Source: Burkholderia gladioli
Lineage (GTDB): Bacteria; Pseudomonadota; Gammaproteobacteria; Burkholderiales; Burkholderiaceae
Assembly: GCA_009914575.1 (NCBI GenBank)
Contig: WNEB01000067.1
Location: forward strand, 1-7,498
Direction of reading: 5' to 3'
DNA length: 7,498 nt
Shown piece after piece: positions 1-5,315 of the stretch. The notes beneath the pieces are model-generated. The model worked only from the letters and a program-made list of their open reading frames with translations, made no database searches and had not been told where the DNA came from. Every line of letters starts with the position of its first letter. Within the stretch, counting starts at the first letter, position 1. The translations under genes and the position numbers were made by a program.

Positions 1-40
1 CCCCAAGGCGGGGAAGTCCTCGCCGCCGGACGGGCTCGTA

Positions 41-101
41 GATTTCTCCGCATCAAGGGTTCGCTGCGCCGGGCTTCGCCCGCCCTTGACCCGGAAAAAT
101 C
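41..101. repeat. Nested imperfect inverted repeat (REP-like or old terminator)
   Basis: Outer arms at 41-59 and 83-101 match as reverse complements at 16 of 19 positions. They enclose a perfect inner hairpin, CGGGC-TTC-GCCCG, at 70-82. The whole can fold into one long cruciform or stem. No coding frame explains it. It could be a dispersed palindromic repeat, a degenerate terminator of a gene lying left of the window, or a mobile-element relic. The symmetry is read directly; the role is inference. Confidence 0.5.
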
Positions 102-161
102 CACCCACTCGAAATTCAAGAGAGGCTGACAATTGATTGGTTCTCATCCGGCGCGGTGCGA

Positions 162-188
162 TTGCACAGTGGCGTTGACGGCTATAGA
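162..188 (+). promoter_or_regulatory. Candidate promoter of the rhodanese-epsC-XRE operon
   Basis: TTGCAC (162-167) and TATAGA (183-188) resemble sigma-70 -35 and -10 boxes, but the 15-base spacer is short and the -35 match is weak. Transcription would start near 195, giving a leader of about 66 bases. The TATAG lies inside a 12-mer that recurs before the encapsulin gene, so it may instead be a regulator site. Tentative. Confidence 0.35.
176..187 (+). promoter_or_regulatory. Shared upstream element, copy 1 (TGACGGCTATAG)
   Basis: TGACGGCTATAG differs at one base from TGACGCCTATAG at 2007-2018. The two copies begin 85 and 94 bases before their start codons (rhodanese 261, encapsulin 2101). 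The similar placement before both transcription units suggests a common activator site or promoter part. The sequence match is direct; the function is inference. Confidence 0.4.
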
Positions 189-239
189 CGGCAGCGATGC
201 CGCCCCCGGACCGTCGCGTTGCCGTGCAACAGCACGGCA
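189..239 (+). promoter_or_regulatory. Leader with two hairpins that can swap partners
   Basis: Hairpin 1 is CGGCA-GCGA-TGCCG (189-202), with a GNRA-type GCGA loop. Hairpin 2 is TGCCGTGC-AACA-GCACGGCA (220-239), a perfect 8-bp stem ending 11 bases before the GGAGG at 251. Each carries one CGGCA and one TGCCG arm, so 189-193 could also pair with 220-224, and 198-202 with 235-239. Such mutually exclusive pairing is seen in attenuators and translational switches. The dyad at 220-239 could equally be a protein operator. No function is shown. Confidence 0.35.
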
Positions 240-260
240 CTGGACCGCAAGGAGGAACCC

Positions 261-722
261 ATGACATTGACGACCGAAGCGCACGACATTCTCGAACAGG
301 CCCGCGCGGCGGCGCAGGCGCAGGGCCTGAGCTACGGCGGCGGCATTGCTCCGGCGCAGGCCTGGGCGCTGGCCACCGCCGGCGAGGCGCTGCTGATCGA
401 CGTGCGTACCGGCGAGGAGCGCAAGTTCGTCGGGCAGGTGCCCGGCTCGCAGCACGTGGCCTGGGCCACCGGCACGAGCCTCACGCGCAACCCGCGCTTC
501 GTGCGCGAGCTGGAGGCGAAGGCCGGCGGCAAGGACGCCGTGATCCTGCTGCTGTGCCGCAGCGGCAACCGCTCGGCGCAGGCGGCAGACGCGGCGGCCA
601 AGGCCGGCTTCACGCAGGTCTACAACGTGCTCGAAGGCTTCGAAGGCGAACTGGACGACGCGCAACGGCGCGGCGCCCGCAACGGCTGGCGCTTTCGGGG
701 CCTGCCGTGGACGCAGGATTGA
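261..722 (+). CDS. Rhodanese-like domain protein (single-domain sulfurtransferase)
   Basis: 153 aa, cytosolic, with no signal peptide. It is a single rhodanese domain. The family moves sulfane sulfur through a cysteine persulfide. The active loop C99-R-S-G-N-R104 follows the strand VILLL and has the six-residue length of sulfur-handling rhodaneses (seven residues is typical of Cdc25-like phosphatases). Other family marks are LLIDVRTGEE (44-53), a PGSQHVAW stretch (61-68) and YNVLEGFEGE (121-130). C99 is the only cysteine. The ATG at 261 is chosen for its strong GGAGG (251-255) five bases upstream; a GTG at 156 in the same frame lacks such a site. It heads a unit with serine acetyltransferase (43-base gap) and an XRE regulator. 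Next to an encapsulated desulfurase it could accept or deliver persulfide sulfur (inference). The physiological acceptor cannot be read from sequence. Confidence 0.92.
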   Translation: MTLTTEAHDILEQARAAAQAQGLSYGGGIAPAQAWALATAGEALLIDVRTGEERKFVGQVPGSQHVAWATGTSLTRNPRFVRELEAKAGGKDAVILLLCRSGNRSAQAADAAAKAGFTQVYNVLEGFEGELDDAQRRGARNGWRFRGLPWTQD

Positions 723-765
723 TGAACCCGCGCAGATCGCGCACCTGATTGACGAGGATCCCAAC

Positions 766-1722
766 GTGGCGGCATTCGACATCGACGACGTGGTCCGCTC
801 GCTGCACGCGGCGCGGCATGGCTGGCGCGAGCGCCAGCGGCGCCTGATCGAGCCGGGCGGGCGCGATCTGCCTTCGCGCGAGGCGCTCGGCGGCATCGTC
901 GACGCGCTCAAGGGCGTGCTGTTCCCCATGCGGCTCGGGCCGCCCGACCTGCGCCAGGAAAGCGAGGATCTCTATGTGGCGCACGCGCTCGACGCCGCGC
1001 TGAACGCGCTGTTCTCGCAGGCGCGGCTCGAACTGCGCTACGCGGCGCGCTACCGCGGCGACAGCGGCGATGCCACCGAGGCCGCCGCGCGCGCCGCGGT
1101 GCAGGCGTTCGCCGAGCAGTTGCCCGAGATCCGCACGCGCCTCGACGAGGACGTGCTGGCTGCCTTCCACGGCGATCTGGCAGCGGGCAGCGTGGACGAA
1201 GTGCTGCTCTGCTATCCGGGCGTGCTCGCGATCCTGCATTACCGGCTCGCGCACGAACTCTATCGCCTCGGCCTGCCGCTGCTCGCGCGGATGCTGGCCG
1301 AGCGCGCGCATGCCGATACCGGCATCGACATCCCCCCCGGCGCGCGGATCGGCGCGGGCTTCTTCATCGATCACGGCACCGGCGTGGTGATCGGCGAGAC
1401 GGCGATCATCGGCGAGCGCGTGCGCATCTATCAGGCGGTCACGCTTGGCGCGAAGCGCTTTCCGCGCGACGCGGTCGGGCACCTGGAAAAAGGGTTGCGC
1501 CGCAATCCGCTGGTGGAGGACGACGTGGTGATCTACGCCGGCGCGACGATCCTCGGGCGCATCACGATCGGGCGCGGTTCGGTGATCGGCGGTAACGTCT
1601 GGCTCACGCACGACGTGCCGCCGGGCAGCCACGTAACGCAGGCGGTGCCGTCCACCGACGTGTCGCGCCCGGCCTCGAAACCCGCGCAGGCCGTGCAGGC
1701 CGCTTCGGAGGTCGCCTCATGA
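766..1722 (+). CDS. epsC: Serine O-acetyltransferase, EpsC type
   Basis: 318 aa, cytosolic. It transfers acetyl from acetyl-CoA to L-serine, giving O-acetylserine, the carbon acceptor in cysteine synthesis. Residues 1 to about 180 are helical, as in the SAT N-terminal domain. About 183-295 form a left-handed beta-helix of hexapeptide repeats. The catalytic pair of E. coli CysE (Asp143/His158) matches D188 in DIPPGARIG and H203 in IDHGTG, with the same 15-residue spacing. Later repeats read VIYAGATILG (255-264) and IGRGSVIGGNVWL (268-280). The start is GTG at 766, with GAGGA at 754-758. The C-terminus (about 296-318) is a loose Ala/Ser-rich tail ending EVAS, lacking the terminal Ile that CysE inserts into CysK, so a cysteine synthase complex is doubtful. 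The stop overlaps the next gene (ATGA, 1719-1722). It probably feeds cysteine to the encapsulated desulfurase (inference). Confidence 0.93.
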   Translation: MAAFDIDDVVRSLHAARHGWRERQRRLIEPGGRDLPSREALGGIVDALKGVLFPMRLGPPDLRQESEDLYVAHALDAALNALFSQARLELRYAARYRGDSGDATEAAARAAVQAFAEQLPEIRTRLDEDVLAAFHGDLAAGSVDEVLLCYPGVLAILHYRLAHELYRLGLPLLARMLAERAHADTGIDIPPGARIGAGFFIDHGTGVVIGETAIIGERVRIYQAVTLGAKRFPRDAVGHLEKGLRRNPLVEDDVVIYAGATILGRITIGRGSVIGGNVWLTHDVPPGSHVTQAVPSTDVSRPASKPAQAVQAASEVAS

Positions 1723-1949
1723 CGCCACTGGTCCGGCAATTCGGCGTCGCGGTGCGGCGCCTGCGCGAGACGCGCGCGTGGTCGCAGGAGCTGCTGGCCG
1801 AGCACGCGGGCCTGAACCGCTCGTATGTCGGCGAGATCGAGCGCGGCGAGGTGATCGCCTCGCTCGTCACGGTGGAGAAGCTCGCCAACGCGTTCGAGGT
1901 GCCCATCGCCTTGCTGCTGCGCCCGGCCGCCGACGAACTGACGGCCTGA
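1719..1949 (+). CDS. Small XRE-family (Cro/CI-type) HTH regulator
   Basis: 76 aa, almost entirely one helix-turn-helix domain of the lambda-repressor-like type. Residues 8-20 (FGVAVRRLRETRA) form helix 1. WSQELLAEHAG (21-31) is helix 2. LNRSYVGEIERGE (32-44) is the turn plus recognition helix. SLVTVEKLANAFEVPIALLL (48-67) closes the domain. No sensor or dimerisation domain follows, so a ligand or partner cannot be guessed. GGAGG at 1707-1711 and the ATGA overlap with the acetyltransferase indicate coupled translation. It lies between the sulfur enzymes and the encapsulin gene, so local control of either unit is likely but unproven. Candidate targets are the 12-mer at 176-187 and 2007-2018 and the dyad at 220-239. 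Confidence 0.88.
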   Translation: MTPLVRQFGVAVRRLRETRAWSQELLAEHAGLNRSYVGEIERGEVIASLVTVEKLANAFEVPIALLLRPAADELTA

Positions 1950-1961
1950 GCGCCGGCATCG

Positions 1962-1984
1962 CGCGGCGCGGGCGCGCCGCGTTT
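1962..1984 (+). terminator. Candidate terminator after the XRE gene
   Basis: CGCGGCGCG (1962-1970) and CGCGCCGCG (1973-1981) form a perfect stem, followed by TTT (1982-1984), starting 12 bases after the stop at 1949. The T-run is short, so termination may be partial and leave read-through into the encapsulin gene. Confidence 0.5.
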
Positions 1985-2006
1985 CGCGACGGCTCCGGTG
2001 CGTGTC

Positions 2007-2018
2007 TGACGCCTATAG
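2007..2018 (+). promoter_or_regulatory. Shared upstream element, copy 2 (TGACGCCTATAG)
   Basis: 11 of 12 bases match the element at 176-187. This copy ends four bases before the candidate -35 box of the encapsulin promoter, where an activator would usually bind. Function inferred from placement only. Confidence 0.4.
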
Positions 2019-2022
2019 CATG

Positions 2023-2050
2023 TTGAGCGTCGAGGGGCCCGTCCCATAAT
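2023..2050 (+). promoter_or_regulatory. Candidate sigma-70 promoter of the encapsulin operon
   Basis: TTGAGC (2023-2028) and CATAAT (2045-2050) are separated by 16 bases. The -10 box matches the consensus at 5 of 6 positions and the -35 at 4 of 6. Initiation near 2057 would leave a leader of about 44 bases, with GGAG at 2091-2094. GAGCGTC occurs at 2025-2031 and again at 2055-2061, flanking the -10 box, a possible second operator. With the hairpin at 1962-1981, this argues that shell and cargo can be transcribed separately from the upstream genes. Confidence 0.5.
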
Positions 2051-2100
2051 CTTCGAGCGTCATAAGCATTCCTGCTTTTCTTCTAAACCCGGAGCCCGAC

Positions 2101-3033
2101 ATGTCGACCATAGCAAACGGCCCGACCACGCTGAGCGATCACGCCGCACGCCAGCTTGCGAATGCCACCAAGACCGTTCCCCAGCTTTCCACCATCACGC
2201 CGCGCTGGCTGACCCATTTCCTGCAATGGGTGCCCGTCGAGGCCGGCATCTATCGCCTGAACCAGGTGAAGGACCCGGAGGCCGTGCGTGCCGCCTGCAC
2301 GCAGCTGGAAGACGAACGCGAACTGCCGAAGACGTTCGTGCCGTACGAGGAACAGCCGCGCGAGTATTTCCTGAACGCGGTCAGCACGGTGCTCGACGTG
2401 CATACGCGGATCTCGGATCTCTACAGCAGCCCGCACGACCAGATCAAGGAACAGCTGCGTCTGACGATCGAGACGATCAAGGAGCTGCAGGAAAGCCAGC
2501 TGATCAACAATCCCGACTACGGCCTGCTGGCGAACGTGGCGGAGGAGCAGCGTGTGTTTCCGCTGACCGGCGCGCCCACGCCCGACGATCTCGACGAGCT
2601 GCTGACCAAGGTCTGGAAGGAGCCGGCGTTCTTCCTGACGCACCCGCTCGCGATCGCCGCGTTCGGTCGCGAATGCACGCGGCGCGGCGTGCCGCCGCCC
2701 ACGGTCAGCCTGTTCGGTTCGCAGTTCATCACGTGGCGCGGCATTCCGCTGATCCCGTCGGACAAGGTGCCGGTGGCCGACGGCAAGTCGAAGATCCTGC
2801 TGCTGCGCGTGGGCGACAAGCGCCAGGGCGTGGTCGGCCTCTACCAGCCGGGCGTGGCCGGCGAACAGGGCCCGGGCCTGTCGGTGCGCTTCATGGGCAT
2901 CAACAACCAGGCGATCGCGTCGTACCTGATTTCGCTGTACTGCTCGCTGGCCGTCCATTCGGTGGACGCGCTCGCGGTTCTCGATCACGTGGAGATCGGC
3001 AAGTACCATGACTACCCCGACACCTACCGCTGA
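2101..3033 (+). CDS. srpI: Family 2A encapsulin shell protein (SrpI-like)
   Basis: 310 aa. It belongs to the SrpI-like, HK97-fold encapsulins of family 2A, which self-assemble in the cytoplasm into icosahedral shells around a cysteine desulfurase. I recognise the family from the N-terminal block LSDHAARQLANATKTVPQL (11-29), the run ITPRWL then WVPVEAGIYRLNQV (32-56), the central RISDLYSSPHDQIKEQLRLT (103-122), and the shell-core segments FGSQFITWRGIPLIPSDKVP (205-224) and QGVVGLYQPG (242-251). The C-terminal part, SVRFMGINNQAIASYLISLY (261-280), ends in DHVEIGKYHDYPDTYR. The length fits the family. I see no cyclic-nucleotide-binding insertion, which marks family 2B. The start has GGAG six bases upstream. 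There are three cysteines (66, 192, 281). No phage genes surround it, so a prophage capsid is unlikely. The stop overlaps the cargo gene by 26 bases. Very likely correct; shell size and pores cannot be read from sequence. Confidence 0.95.
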   Translation: MSTIANGPTTLSDHAARQLANATKTVPQLSTITPRWLTHFLQWVPVEAGIYRLNQVKDPEAVRAACTQLEDERELPKTFVPYEEQPREYFLNAVSTVLDVHTRISDLYSSPHDQIKEQLRLTIETIKELQESQLINNPDYGLLANVAEEQRVFPLTGAPTPDDLDELLTKVWKEPAFFLTHPLAIAAFGRECTRRGVPPPTVSLFGSQFITWRGIPLIPSDKVPVADGKSKILLLRVGDKRQGVVGLYQPGVAGEQGPGLSVRFMGINNQAIASYLISLYCSLAVHSVDALAVLDHVEIGKYHDYPDTYR

Positions 3034-4936
3034 TCTGGCGGCCCCGGGCGCACGCGCGCCCGCCGGGCTGCCCGATCCGGCGGCGCTCGCGCAGCTGGCG
3101 ACCGCGTTCTTCTCGGCGTTGCCGGGGCGCGCGGATGCGCCGGGGGCGGCGCTCGCGCTGGCCGCCAACCCCGCGCCGACCGGTTCGCCGCTCGCGGGGC
3201 CGGGCGGCACGGGCACCGGCGTGCCGTCGCAGGGCGTGCCGGCCGGCAAGGCGCCGGGCGCGAACCTGCTGCCGGCCGCGCCCACCCAGGTGCTGTCGCT
3301 CGGCAACCGCGCACCGGCGCTCGCCAACGGCCTGCCCGAGACGGCCACCGTCGCGGCCCCCGCGCTCGAGCCGCGCGGCGGCGGCGCGCTGCTCGGCGTG
3401 CCGCCGGTCTCGTCGACCGGCCCGGCGCGCGCCGCGGTCGCGCCCGGTACGTCGCCGTTCTATTTCGTCGACGATGCCGCACACGGCTGGCACGCCGCGC
3501 CGCAGCCGATTGCCACGCCCGTGTCGGGCGCGCCGTCGGCGCAGGCCTACGGCTTGCCCGACGGCGACGTGCTGCGCGATCTGCTGTCGCTGCACGACGC
3601 CGGGAAGGCGCCGGGCGGCAGCGGCGCGCGCTATTTCGTTGGCGACGGCGCACCGGCGGCATCGGCCGGTCCGGCGGGCGTGGCGTCGGTCGGCGTTTCG
3701 CCGTTCGCCGGCGCGCATCCGCCGTTCGACGTCAACGCGATCCGCCGCGATTTCCCGATCCTGGCCGAACGCGTGAACGGCAAGCCGCTCGTCTGGTTCG
3801 ACAACGCGGCCACCACGCACAAGCCACAGGCCGTGATCGACCGGCTCGCGTATTTCTACGCGCACGAGAACTCGAACATCCACCGCGCGGCGCACGCGCT
3901 GGCGGGCCGCGCGACCGACGCCTACGAGCACGCGCGCGACACGGTGCGGCGCTTCATCGGCGCGGCATCGGCGGACGAGATCATCTTCGCGCGCGGCGCG
4001 ACCGAGGCGATCAACCTGGTCGCGAAGACCTGGGGCGTGCAGAACGTGGGCGAGGGCGACGAGATCGTCGTCTCGAACCTCGAGCACCACGCGAACATCG
4101 TGCCGTGGCAGCAACTGGCCGCGCAGCAGGCCGCGACGCTGCGCGTGATTCCGGTCGACGATTCGGGGCAGGTGCGGCTCGACGAATTCCGCAAGCTGCT
4201 GAATGCACGCACGCGGATCGTCGCGGTCACGCAGGTGTCGAACGCGCTGGGCACGGTGGTGCCGGTGCGCGAGATCGTCGAGCTGGCGCATCGTGCCGGC
4301 GCGGTGGCGCTGGTGGACGGCGCGCAGTCGATCTCGCACATGCGCGTGGACGTGCAGGCGCTCGACGCCGATTTCTTCGTGTTCTCGGGCCACAAGATCT
4401 ACGGCCCGACCGGGATCGGAGTGGTGTACGGCAAGCGCCGCATTCTCGATGCGATGCCGCCGTGGCAAGGCGGCGGCAACATGATCGCGGACGTCACGTT
4501 CGAGCGCACCGTGTTCCAGCCCGCGCCGAACCGCTTCGAGGCCGGCACCGGCAACATCGCCGATGCGGTGGGCCTGGGCGCGGCGCTGGAGTATGTGGAA
4601 CGGGTCGGCATCGAGTTGATCGCGCGCTACGAGCACGACCTGCTCGCCTATGCCACCGACAAGCTCGTGCCGGTGCCCGGCGTGCGGCTGGTGGGCACGG
4701 CGCGCGAGAAGGCGAGCGTGCTGTCGTTCGTGCTGAAGGGCTACGAGACGGAGGAAGTGGGGCGCGCGCTGAACGAGGAGGGCATCGCGGTGCGCTCCGG
4801 GCATCACTGCGCGCAACCGATCCTGCGCCGCTTCGGCCTGGAGGCGACCGTGCGACCGTCGCTGGCGTTTTACAACACCTATGGCGAAATCGATCTGTTC
4901 GTCGACGTTGTGAGGCGGCTCGCGGGGCGCCGTTAA
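3008..4936 (+). CDS. Cysteine desulfurase, encapsulin cargo with disordered N-terminus
   Basis: 642 aa, about 235 longer than an ordinary SufS-type enzyme. The catalytic part (about 240-642) is a fold-type I PLP, group II desulfurase that turns L-cysteine into alanine plus an enzyme persulfide. Visible marks are WFDNAATTHKP (263-273), NSNIHRAAHALA (288-299), RGATEAINLVA (329-339), NLEHHANIVPWQ (357-368), DGAQSISH (437-444), the PLP lysine K463 in FSGHKIYGPTG, and catalytic C601 in RSGHHCAQP. C601 is the only cysteine in the whole protein. Residues 1-239 are about 54% Ala, Gly and Pro, with almost no Lys, and look disordered. They are the expected cargo-loading region. Short ordered islands recur (LPDPAALAQLATAFFSALPG 21-40, PFYFVDDA 150-157, GLPDGDVLRDLLSLHD 182-197, ARYFVGDG 207-214). 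The ATG at 3008 lies inside the shell gene with only a distant GGAG (2991-2994), suggesting coupled translation. No SufE/SufU partner is in the window. Confidence 0.95.
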   Translation: MTTPTPTADLAAPGARAPAGLPDPAALAQLATAFFSALPGRADAPGAALALAANPAPTGSPLAGPGGTGTGVPSQGVPAGKAPGANLLPAAPTQVLSLGNRAPALANGLPETATVAAPALEPRGGGALLGVPPVSSTGPARAAVAPGTSPFYFVDDAAHGWHAAPQPIATPVSGAPSAQAYGLPDGDVLRDLLSLHDAGKAPGGSGARYFVGDGAPAASAGPAGVASVGVSPFAGAHPPFDVNAIRRDFPILAERVNGKPLVWFDNAATTHKPQAVIDRLAYFYAHENSNIHRAAHALAGRATDAYEHARDTVRRFIGAASADEIIFARGATEAINLVAKTWGVQNVGEGDEIVVSNLEHHANIVPWQQLAAQQAATLRVIPVDDSGQVRLDEFRKLLNARTRIVAVTQVSNALGTVVPVREIVELAHRAGAVALVDGAQSISHMRVDVQALDADFFVFSGHKIYGPTGIGVVYGKRRILDAMPPWQGGGNMIADVTFERTVFQPAPNRFEAGTGNIADAVGLGAALEYVERVGIELIARYEHDLLAYATDKLVPVPGVRLVGTAREKASVLSFVLKGYETEEVGRALNEEGIAVRSGHHCAQPILRRFGLEATVRPSLAFYNTYGEIDLFVDVVRRLAGRR

Positions 4937-4948
4937 GGCGCGTTGCCT

Positions 4949-5016
4949 CTCGCGTATCGCGAGCCGGTCGAACGCCGCGCGCGCGGGCCGCAAAAGCCCG
5001 CGCGGCGTTGTCGTTT
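4949..5016. terminator. Hairpins between convergent operons, likely two-way terminator
   Basis: A small hairpin, CTCGCG-TAT-CGCGAG (4949-4963), is followed by a large one. The large left arm is 4971-4988 and the right arm 4996-5009, giving 14 bp with a four-base bulge around the loop CGCAAAA. It lies between the stop of the desulfurase (4936) and the stop of the DUF971 gene (5022). T-tracts are weak on both strands, so efficiency is uncertain. Confidence 0.55.
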
Positions 5017-5021
5017 CCGGC

Positions 5022-5315
5022 TCAGGCGGCGGACAGCGCCACCAGGAACGGCCACGAAAAGATGCCGCGATCGTGGCCGTCGTCGAACACCAGTTGCACG
5101 CCGTAGCCCATCGGGCGCACGTCGGTCACGCGCACGTCGGCACCGGCATCGGCGAGAACCGGCTCGCCGGCCAGCCGCCGCGCGCGGCGGCCCGAGCACG
5201 GGCAGGCGTCGCGCAGCGCGGCGTGCGCTAGCGCGTCGAGACGGTCGTCGGGCCAGCGCAGCGTCAGCGTGCGATTGGCGCTGTCGCTGCGTATTTCGAG
5301 CGGCGCGGCGCTCAT
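5022..5315 (-). CDS. DUF971 (GBBH-like N-terminal) domain protein
   Basis: 97 aa, cytosolic. It is a stand-alone DUF971 domain. The order is typical: EIRSDSANRTLTLRWPDD (7-24), then LAHAALRDACPC (29-40), then VRPMGYGVQLVFDDGHDRGIFSWPFL (66-91). The family is best known as the N-terminal part of gamma-butyrobetaine hydroxylases and as a domain of Fe-S carrier proteins such as plant HCF101. Alone, its job is unclear; metal or Fe-S-linked work is a guess. C38 and C40 form a Cys-x-Cys pair. Many relatives carry another cysteine a few residues later, whereas here the stretch reads SGRRARR. The start at 5315 overlaps the stop of the HEAT gene in ATGA (5312-5315), so the two are translationally coupled and may act together. 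The stop is TGA at 5022-5024. Confidence 0.88.
   Translation of the reverse strand: MSAAPLEIRSDSANRTLTLRWPDDRLDALAHAALRDACPCSGRRARRLAGEPVLADAGADVRVTDVRPMGYGVQLVFDDGHDRGIFSWPFLVALSAA

Larger units (their letters stand above)
1..260. other. Intergenic region upstream of the rhodanese operon
   Basis: I see no convincing gene here. A frame ending in TAG at 39-41 could be the last dozen codons of a gene left of the window, but it is too short and Arg-rich to judge. The rest holds the nested inverted repeat (41-101), a candidate promoter (162-188), a 12-base element repeated before the encapsulin gene (176-187), two leader hairpins (189-202 and 220-239) and the Shine-Dalgarno GGAGG at 251-255. Confidence 0.6.

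Noticed and set aside
156..260. In-frame upstream GTG start at 156 for the rhodanese
   Set aside because: It would add 35 Arg-rich residues unlike the family and overlap the candidate promoter and leader hairpins. The ATG at 261 has a strong GGAGG at ideal spacing.
610..1632. 340-codon minus-strand frame opposite the acetyltransferase
   Set aside because: Arg/His/Ala-rich shadow; hexapeptide repeats and catalytic residues are in the plus frame.
2101..3033. HK97-fold shell protein as a prophage major capsid protein
   Set aside because: There is no portal, terminase, protease or tail gene nearby. The direct partner is a desulfurase with a cargo-type extension, as in family 2A encapsulins.
2083..3348. 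421-codon minus-strand frame across the shell gene
   Set aside because: Ala/Arg-rich antisense shadow with no recognisable domain; the plus-strand shell protein is clear.
3008..3724. N-terminal 239 residues as a separate gene or a mis-called start
   Set aside because: The frame is open and continuous with the catalytic domain. No good internal start with a ribosome site precedes about residue 240, and a long disordered extension is expected for this cargo class.
2900..4993. 697-codon open frame on the minus strand across the desulfurase gene
   Set aside because: Its product is Arg/His-rich noise with no family motif. It is the antisense shadow of a GC-rich gene whose own frame has complete desulfurase motifs.
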